NCBI RefSeq assembly: GCF_033115175.1
Contig: NC_084850.1
Coordinates: 21,359,218 to 21,423,217, forward strand
Length of the DNA stretch: 64,000 nucleotides
Origin: Lepus europaeus
Lineage: Eukaryota > Chordata > Mammalia > Lagomorpha > Leporidae
Reading direction: 5' to 3'
Made by a program: the position numbers and the translations under genes. Numbering within the stretch: the stretch's first letter is position 1; each line of letters begins with the position of its first letter. Shown here one piece after another: positions 56,744-64,000 of this stretch. A model generated the notes under the pieces. It was not told where the DNA came from. It saw only the letters and a program-made list of their open reading frames with translations, and did no database searches.

Positions 56744-57659
56744 AAGAACTCATTTGGTCTCAGTTCCAAAGAGCCAATGAAACAATCCACCCAGATACAA
56801 ACTCTAACCCTGAAAGAGGTTTCTAATTGTGACAGTTGTCCAACAATAGAATGAACTGTCTTGTGAGAGAGTCAGTTCATTACTTCAGGATTTCAGACTA
56901 AGGTTAAAAGATAGTCTAGTTGGAAGTTTTAAAATGATTCCTGTACTGAGAGGTAGATTAAAAGGCTTCTGAAATCCTCTAATTCTAAGGCTCAATGACT
57001 CCAATCTTACCTTTCTAGCCTACTTTTACAGCACAGGGGTCCTTTTATCTGTGTCTCTTTAACCTTATTATCATAGACTTCTTTTGTATCACTTATTTTT
57101 GTACTTATTTTGTACTTACGTTATTTTGCTTTAAGAAAGGGAAAGTATTTCATATATTCTACCTCTTTTAGTACAGTTGCCTATACACAGGAAGTATTCA
57201 TTAGATTTTATTGAATAAAAATTTTATTGAAATTACAAGTTTGATTGATTGCTTTACTTGATACCATTTTTAAGAACAATACTTTTTTTTTCCTCATTGG
57301 AAAACCCAATTTATTATTACAGTGAATTTTCATGTGAATCTCAGTGAATCATTAGGGTGAGTTTAGAGTGTTGCTCTTTCATAAAGCAGTAAATAAAATG
57401 GAAATGCTTGTTTGAACACATAATTAAAGCTTAAAATGATCCTTTAAAAATATTTGAAAAACATATTTCCTCTTTCACGTATCCTTTTTTTTTAATGTTG
57501 TGAAACTAGAAAAAAATAATATATGAAGAAGACATAGTAACACACAAAACATAGTCACCTTTTGTTCTCACATTTTTGAACCTGAGTTATGGGATACACA
57601 ATTTTTAAAACTAATTTAAGAATAATGACAAAAGTAAAAGCAAAATTACAAAATTACAT
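56744..57659 (+). other. intergenic stretch, L2-like tail near 57150-57220
   Basis: AT-rich. A possible L2 3' end (ACACAGGAAGTATTCATTAG, then TTGAATAAA). No gene. Confidence 0.4.
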
Positions 57660-58462
57660 TGTGATGGGTTGAATTATATACCCATAAAAGATATGCTGAA
57701 GTCCTAATCCCAGGTAAGATTTTACCTTATCTGGAAATAGGGTCTTTGCAGTTTGTAATCAAGTTAAGATGAAGTTATGCTAAATTAAGACAGCCCAAAT
57801 TCAATGAATGGTGTCTGTAACAAGGTTATTTAGGGGGCCGGCACTGTGGCATAGGCAGTAAAACTGCCATCTGTGATGCCAGCAACCCATATGGGTGTTG
57901 GTTCGAGATTCAGCTGCTCCACAGCCAATCCAGCTCCCTGCTAAGGCACCTGGAAAAGCAGTGGAGTATGACCCGAGTGCTTGAGCCCCTGTACCCAAGT
58001 AGAAGACCCGGATGAAGCTCTTAATTCCTGGATTTGGCCTGGCCCAGACCCGGCCCTTGAGACCATTTAGGGAGTGAACCAAGGGACTGGAGATCTCTTG
58101 CTCTCTTTCTCTTCCTCTCTCTGTGTAACTCTGACTTTCAAATAAATAAATCTTTAAAAAAAAAAAAAACACAAAAAAAGAAAGTTATGTGGAAACACAA
58201 GGACAAGAGAAAGCCCTCTGGATGGTGGAGGCAGAGATTGAGTGATACTTTTACAAATAAAAGATTGACAGAAAGGCTACGAGAGAGGCATGGGATAGAT
58301 TCTCCTTCAGAGCATCCAGAAAGAACCAACTCTACTAATACCTTGATCTTGAACTTTTAGCCACCAGAACTTTGAGAAGAATACATTGTCACTGTTTTAA
58401 GCCACCAAGTCTGCATTTTGTTGTTGTTATTGTTGTTATGGAAGCCCTAGGAAACTAATACA
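57660..58462 (+). repeat. ancient MaLR-like LTR repeat, copy 2, split by a CSINE
   Basis: TGTGATGGGTTGAATTATAT, CTGGAAATAGGGTCTTTGCA, then after the SINE AGGCATGGGATAGATTCTCC, TTTTAAGCCACCAAGTCTGC, and an end CTAGGAAACTAATACA. Confidence 0.8.
57832..58165 (+). mobile_element. CSINE inside the MaLR-like LTR
   Basis: Starts GGGGGCCGGCACTGTGGC and ends CTTTCAAATAAATAAATC plus an A-run. No clean target duplication seen. Confidence 0.88.
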
Positions 58463-60136
58463 CGTCCTTCACTATGGAAAACTGATGTGATGATCCCTTG
58501 ATGTGTTTAGGATGACAAAATACAGACTCACTGTAATTTTAAAAACCAGCACAAAACATCATTTAAAAATTACAATCATTTACATCTGAAAAGCAGTAAA
58601 TGGGAACTCCCAAAACACAATCACAAAAGGCAACAGAATGGAGAACCAGCTATGAAATCCTTGATTCTGAGTATATATAGTGAATTGTGGCATCCTAAGT
58701 GTACACTTGAAAGAATAAAGCCTAACTCAACAGAGAAAAAGGAATTGTCTGAAGTGAGAAAACTGTATTGAGATACTCAAGATTATCCAGATTTACTGAT
58801 AACAGTTCTTTATATAACTGAAAAGCAGTCCCATTCCTGTTGTTTACCTTTTCCATCTGTATTTCTTGTACTTGAACTTTGCACCCTTTGTACTACAAAA
58901 CTTTTTGGCTCACATGTCAACGGTCCATGTGGACCAATTTTTTCTGTCAATGATCTGCTATTTCAGCAGGAAACATCATTGCAATGATGTTATGCTCACA
59001 ATTGGTCCATGAATGGTCTGGCAAGCACAGAAGCTGAGTAACTGCAACAATATTTATAGTTCCTATGTCTTTAGCCAATTTATAAAATCCTGTCCCAGTT
59101 TTAGGAGACCATGATTATCCCCATAATCTTATACTTGGTTCATCATTTCTTAGATGAAAGAACCTTCCCCTACTTGTATATCCATTCTGATCAATTCCAT
59201 TAGGGCCTTGTCAAAAAAAAAATCTTAGTTCTACAGTCTTTTTTCCCACATGGGGGCATACATACACCAGATTTCCACCATCCTAATGATTTCTAGTGAC
59301 TAGAAAAGACCTTTTATAAATATTTTAGATAACTGTTCCTGTTTCATTAGCTGAGGGAACTCAAACCAATTTTCAACTTAATTTCATAAGTATCTGTTTC
59401 TATGTTCAAAATGTAAATACTATTCCAATTTCTTAAAGTAGTTACTTTAGAATTAAAATTTCAACATGATTTGTCTTGTTGAAAAAAACTTTTAAGACTC
59501 TGAAATAGAAAATTGGGGTTCAAACAAACATCATGGCCCTTAGGGAACAATTGGAAGCACATGATTCTTGCAGAAAAGCCCTAACATGTCAAGCTTGAAT
59601 TTAATCAAGTCAGTAGTCAGGATGATGAATAAAAGGTAATTCATAAAAATGTTAAAGACTGCAATTTATTGACATTGCCTTTTTTCCACACTTAATTAGA
59701 ATACAAAATTGATTAGAGCTAATCAGGTTGAGTACAAATTGAGTGAAGCCCCAATTACATATTGTTTTCTTTCTATTCAATTAACTTTTATTCATCTTGC
59801 TCTTCCCCTATCTTTCCTTTCCAACAAATTAAACATCCAAGGATTAATGTGCAAAATAGGCAATCCTCGGGTTAGTATGGTATAACTAGGTATGACTTTT
59901 CCTCACCAAGTCGAAACTAACAATGACTTGAAAAAATTACAATTAAAAACATAATTTTCAAAAATGATATTTTACATTTTTGGCTAATTTTTATAACGAT
60001 TACAGTTTTACTTAGGACTAGAAAAATAGAATGTTTTATAGTATTTTTAACTTTTAAAAAATTTTTGTGAGTACATGTATTTTTCTAGTGGTAAGAACAT
60101 CTTGGGATGTGTGAATCTTCTTAGTTGAAAGTTTAT
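58463..60136 (+). other. repeat-poor stretch beyond the PABIR3-like stop
   Basis: About 1.7 kb, AT-rich, no CSINE. It includes the candidate 3' UTR of the - strand gene (down to about 59.7 kb). 59520-59770 has homeodomain-like TTAATTAG/CTAATCAG cores and looks like a conserved element (inference). Confidence 0.4.
59787..59792 (-). terminator. candidate poly(A) signal for the PABIR3-like gene
   Basis: AATAAA on the - strand about 345 nt beyond the stop at 60137. A second - strand AATAAA is at 59665-59670. Position is the only support. Confidence 0.3.
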
Positions 60137-60288
60137 CTACCAGGATAAATGGAGAACCAGTATCAGAAGATGACACAGGAGAGATTGTGACAGTGCTGAC
60201 TTTCCTGATGAATTACAAGAAGATTCATCACTACTACTGTTTCTATTAAGAGTATCTGAAGATAGAGTAGGAGAGGAGAAAACGCCAC
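60137..60288 (-). CDS. PABIR3: PABIR3/FAM122C-like terminal exon with altered C-terminal frame
   Basis: A - strand acceptor (…CAATGAG) is followed by T-GGC-GTT, which joins the previous exon's TG in phase to give LCGVFSSPT. The frame continues as LSSDTLNRNSSSDESSCNS-SGK, clearly homologous to the PABIR family 'SSDTLDGNSSSAGSSCNSPAK'. It then reads SALSQSLLCHLLILVLHLSW and a stop at 60137-60139. The family's usual C-terminus is present in the next frame (see findings), so the frame has shifted by one base. The gene could still be functional with a different tail, or it could be decaying. Confidence 0.72.
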
Positions 60289-60824
60289 TCATTGATAACA
60301 GAATGCAAAAGATTGCTCTGTTCACTCTGCTTTGTCTGTACATGAATGCAAACTATGTGCTGCAAACAACTGGCACTAGTCACAAGAACACTACAATAAA
60401 ATCAATAGTAACACTGAATAAAAATCCATCCCTGTAGTGCTCATTTTTATTATTAAAACATCCCTTCTTGAGCATATTTTTTCAATAATACTCTCAATCC
60501 AAGAAGGCAGACAAAAGTCAAAGAAAAAAAAAGATGGGGCAGAAGATGACTTTCCAAGCATGCATTTTATATACACCTTTAACACCTCTTAATCTACTAC
60601 CAAAACTTCACCTCTAAAAGTGTGTCCACCAAATATTAAAATCATATACATTATGATTATTAAAAAAAGACCTAAATTTGATAGTATCCTTTTGGAAGAT
60701 TAGTTTTATAACTAATAAAAATATTTAGTACTGTGCCATACTTCTCAGTGTACACCACAGTCAAAGTAAACTTAAAAACCAAGTGAAAAATGGCCAATGT
60801 TTAAAACCTCATGTTACTACTCAC
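60289..60824 (-). other. PABIR3: PABIR3-like last intron
   Basis: The intron between the two family-like exons is about 0.5 kb, AT-rich, and free of recognised repeats. The donor GTGAGTA is good; the acceptor tract is weak. Confidence 0.55.
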
Positions 60825-60921
60825 CACAGATCCTCTTCCGACAGCTGGGAAATATCAGAAGAAGGTACGTTGCTGGTAACTATGAAAATTTTCTTTGGTG
60901 GCTCTTCAAGTGTCCGTTCAC
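60825..60921 (-). CDS. PABIR3: PABIR3/FAM122C-like penultimate exon
   Basis: Read on the - strand, the acceptor TTTGTCCCAG precedes a 97-nt exon that ends CTGTG|GTGAGTA. In phase it encodes GERTLEEPPKKIFIVTSNVP and then SSDISQLSEEDL. This matches the PABIR/FAM122 family segment 'PKRFFQGITN-LSSDVAQLS'. PABIR1 is a known inhibitor of PP2A-B55; little is known of PABIR3. The paralogue assignment rests on position: convergent with MOSPD1, as PABIR3 is in human. Upstream exons, including the PP2A-binding region, lie beyond the right edge. Confidence 0.75.
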
Positions 60922-60989
60922 CTGGGACAAAATAGTAGATCAAGATAGATAGGTTTTATTTAATATGATTGCTATGCTTTTAATTGCAA

Positions 60990-61300
60990 AAGTAATATTT
61001 ATTCATTGCAGTTTATAAAATGCAGAAAAACACAAAGAACAAATTTTAAGTTACCATTATCCAGAGATAATCACTCGAGTGTATACACACATTTGGCTTT
61101 TAAGCAACATCATATTTGTACCATGTATAATAATATTTAATCTACTTTTTGTTGTTATAATTATTGTTTTGTGATATCAACTAAATTGTACAACATGATT
61201 TTGTATAGCTAGGTAGTAAAGTTATTTAATGAGTTTAATCTCATTCCTCATTCCTCATTCTAAACTTTTAGGTTGTTGCTATATTTATTTTTCTAAACAG
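60990..61300 (-). repeat. ancient L1M-like remnant
   Basis: AAATGCAGAAAAACACAAAG, ACCATTATCCAGAGATAATC: antisense old-L1 3' UTR texture. Confidence 0.45.
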
Positions 61301-62258
61301 ACACAATGAACTCTATAGATAAATTCTTTTATAGTACACATAGAACAAAATAAATCTGTTTTTAAATATCAAGTAGAAACATCTAATCTCAAAAAACTGA
61401 ACTGTTAAAATCTTTGCCTTGAAGTAAACGCTAAAATCTGTACAACGCTTCACATTCATCTGATAACTATGTCTGGGCCTAAGAAAAATGACACTCAGGC
61501 CCATAACTTCTAGGGTGGAGTATATCTGAATGATAAAACACTAAGGTCATCATTCAAAATTATCCCCAGAGATAGAGATTCCACAGACTTTCCTTAGCAG
61601 TATAATCATGGCTCATAAAGCTCGAGAGAAGTCTGGTATGCTATCCCTTGCCAGACTGCATTTACAGCAGTATGGAAAAACCACTCATTTATCCTCTTCA
61701 GTTTAAATGAAAAACATGACAAAGCAAAGCGAATTCCTAGCAAAAGAAGATTCAATTTTTCTTTGCTAAAACCAACATTACTGTAAAAACAATATTTATA
61801 GCTGCCCAATTCCTACAGCTCTCTTATAATTCCTGGTTGAAAAAAAAAAAAAGAAAAGAATTCCCACTTGAAAACTTACTTGCTCTTGCTTATTCCTAAT
61901 GGAAGTAATTGCCACTTAAAACTGTAAAATATGCCTCCATATGTCTATTGGAAGGCCCTAATCTTTTTCTCATACTCTGCTCCATTTTCAAGGGTCCTCA
62001 TTCTTTTCAGCTTCCCTTCCCCCACAGGATCTCTTTTTTATTTTTATACCATGTTTCCTCACATATCATTTGTATTCATGGGCTCCAAATAAGATTTGGT
62101 CTGTCATTCCCCAAATGAAAATTTATATTCCAAAATATTTAAATAAAATCAGATTTCTATTGATCTCTTACTGTATCAGGCCTAAAGTGGTCAGATTAAT
62201 TTTTACCAAATTTGTGTTAGGGTATGCTTGGGAAAATTTGACTTAAATATAGACTACA
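61301..62258 (-). other. PABIR3-like intron stretch, nothing recognised
   Basis: About 0.95 kb of AT-rich sequence between the family-like exons and the ERV. No further PABIR exon could be identified. Confidence 0.4.
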
Positions 62259-63011
62259 TGAGAACACTGGGCCTGAACCCCCAGGCCTGATGAAACTGGG
62301 AGCAGGCAGATAATGTAGAGCCCAGTGGAATGTTTATTGCTACAGAAAGCCCTGCACCTGAGCACATACAATGCACTATAAAAGTTTTTCTGCATGCCCC
62401 CCACCCACCTTATCACCGTCCAAGTGGTGCTCTGCACCTCTCCCAACAAGCAGCTTAAGAAGGGACTCTGCGTGCTGCTCAAATGGAATGAAGTCTAGTT
62501 TCCAATTTTTTTTTTTTTTTTTTTTGAGAGGCAGAGTGGATAGTGAGAGAGAGAGACAGAGAGAAAGGTCTTCCTTTTTGCCGTTGGTTCACCCTCCAAT
62601 GGCCACTTCGGCTGGCTCATCGCGCTGATCCGAAGCCAGGAGCCAGGTGCTTCTCCTGGTCTCCCATGCGGGTGCAGGGCCCAAGGACCTGGGCCATCCT
62701 CCACTGCCTTCCTGGGCCATAGCAGAGAGCTGGCCTGGAAGAGGGGCAACCGGGTTAGAATCCGGCGCCCCGACCGGGACTAGTACCCGGTGTGCTAGCG
62801 CCACAAGGCGGAGGATTAGCCTGTTAAGCCACGGCGCCGGCCTGAAGTCTAGTTTCAAACACCCTGTCCTCTGTCCCAGCAGGCTCAACCCCCACTCTCC
62901 ACGACACCCCCCTCCCGCCACCCGACTCTGTCCTCCCTAGAATAAAGTCTTCTCTACTTTAACTAGCTGTCTCCTCTCCTTCTTTGAACCTTAAAACCCT
63001 AAAAGCTAACA
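62259..63011 (+). mobile_element. 5' LTR of a class I endogenous retrovirus, split by a CSINE
   Basis: The LTR runs from TG at 62259 to CA at 63011. It has a TATA box (TATAAAAG, 62377-62384), a poly(A) signal (AATAAA, 62941-62946) and a C/T-rich U5. A CSINE (62503-62842) interrupts it. Without the SINE and its duplicated site the LTR is about 400 bp. The primer site follows at 63015. Only this LTR is in the window, so provirus age cannot be judged. Confidence 0.78.
62503..62842 (-). mobile_element. young CSINE inside the ERV LTR
   Basis: The T-run is at the left and the head at the right. The target-site duplication TGAAGTCTAGTTTC lies at 62489-62502 and 62843-62856, perfect over 14 bp. The insertion post-dates the provirus. 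Confidence 0.92.
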
Positions 63012-63014
63012 TAA

Positions 63015-63033
63015 TGGTGCTGAAACCCGGGAT
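63015..63033 (+). other. ERV primer-binding site, tRNA-Phe type
   Basis: TGGTGCTGAAACCCGGGAT differs at one position from the complement of the 3' end of tRNA-Phe. It starts 4 nt after the LTR's terminal CA, the normal place for a retroviral primer site. This assigns the provirus to an F-type gamma-like (ERV1) group. Confidence 0.75.
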
Positions 63034-64000
63034 GAAGGCAGGCTCAGGCGACCAGTCCACTGCTGACTTCCCTCCTTACTGTCATTCTAAGTACCTCTCC
63101 CCTCCAGTACCCTCCGTAAAGTGACTCAAGGGGCCTGGAAGTGTGACACCTCTCCAGAACTCCCCAGATAAGTTGAGAACTGCCTTCACCTCTTATTCTC
63201 TCACTCCCTGCTTACGCTTGCTGTCTTCTGTTGGATCTCTCCTCTACATCCAATACTGGACCTGATTTTCAGCCCGTTGGACTGGTGAAAGTTGGCCCCT
63301 GTCTCCCCAAAGCACAGTGGGGCAGACTGGCCATTGTCGCCTGCCTCTGGGACTTTGGCCCCATTCCCCCTTCCTTTTTAAAAGTTCCAGGAACAAGCGG
63401 AGACCTCTTGGAGGTCTAACATGGGAGGGACTGGTCCCACTTTTGGGCAGGGACACCTGTCTGGAAAAGTCTGGACCACTCTTACTCTTCTCCAGGAGAA
63501 GAGCTTGGTTACATGTGGGGCTCCTTAAGAGGATGCTCTAAGTGAGTGACCCTCCAGCTTTCTGGCCTCATTCTACCAGATCCAGGGGCTCTGAAATTCC
63601 TCACATTCTGTCTGACTCCTCTCTGGCCTATTAAGAAACCTGTGCACCATGGGCCTAAGAAGGGAGATAAGGCCAAAATAACGAATTTTGCCCTCTACTA
63701 AGTAAGAATTGGACAGTTGTTCTAAATGGCTAAAATAAATGGCTAAAATTCGGCACTTTTGACCTCCATATTCTCCATGATCTTGATAACTTTACACAGA
63801 GAAATGACAATTGGCCTGAGGTTCCCTATGTCCAGGTTTCTCCATAACCGTCCTTCATTTTGTCACCTATCAGATTCTTCTCCTTAGGAATCTCTCTCTC
63901 TCTTTCTGCATCCGGAGGGGGTGCCCATCGGCTCTGATGGATGCCCTCCCCATTAAACCCTGTTATTGCACACTGCTACTCTATCTCACATCTAAATCCT
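63034..64000 (+). mobile_element. ERV internal region: leader and decayed gag-like start
   Basis: Leader sequence follows the primer site and runs off the right edge. One frame at 63752-63847 reads a short matrix-like stretch (…DLDNF…WPEVPYVQV) resembling the gag start of class I ERVs, then meets a stop. No long open frame exists here, so the visible part is inactive. The element is oriented antisense to the PABIR3-like gene. Confidence 0.6.

Noticed and set aside
63231-63541. Open frames in the ERV leader
   Set aside because: Short, overlapping, without retroviral motifs; only the 63752-63847 stretch looks gag-like.

Overview
This window is mammalian nuclear DNA, almost certainly from a lagomorph and most likely rabbit (Oryctolagus). 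The main evidence is about 35 copies of the tRNA-derived C repeat (CSINE), which is lagomorph-specific. They occur on both strands and many have clean target-site duplications. There is no sign of bacterial, plasmid or phage DNA. Most open frames over 60 codons here are shadows of CSINE copies.

Two protein-coding genes can be supported. MOSPD1 is complete on the + strand. It has a CpG-island promoter and a non-coding first exon (about 2.5-2.7 kb), five coding exons between 16.6 and 26.3 kb, and a 3' UTR ending near 27.8 kb. The joined reading frame is 213 codons with canonical splice sites and consistent phases. It encodes an MSP-domain protein anchored in the ER membrane. The last two exons of a PABIR (FAM122) family gene lie on the - strand at 60.1-60.9 kb. 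From its convergent position next to MOSPD1 this is probably PABIR3/FAM122C, and the window is then a mirror image of the human Xq26.3 order. X linkage is therefore inferred, not seen.

Layout: 0-2.4 kb is upstream flank with one CSINE. 2.4-3.7 kb is the MOSPD1 CpG island. 3.7-16.5 kb is intron 1, packed with CSINEs, several nested. 16.5-27.8 kb holds the MOSPD1 coding exons, and 19.7-23.4 kb within this is again CSINE-rich. 27.8-60 kb is the tail-to-tail intergenic interval. It holds CSINEs, ancient MIR, L2, L1M, MaLR-like and mariner-like remnants, microsatellites, and a 5'-truncated lagomorph L1 inserted in an older L1. 60-61 kb holds the PABIR3 terminal exons. 62.26 kb to the right edge is the 5' part of a class I endogenous retrovirus (LTR, tRNA-Phe-like primer site, decayed gag-like stretch), with its LTR split by a young CSINE.

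The most interesting observations are a one-base frame change in the last PABIR3 exon, the truncated ERV lying antisense in the PABIR3 intron, the L1-in-L1 insertion with a perfect 16-bp target-site duplication, a mariner-like element broken by two different SINEs, tandem duplications of 47 bp and 38 bp, and a strong G-quadruplex motif in MOSPD1 intron 5. I found no evidence of a wholly new biological system.
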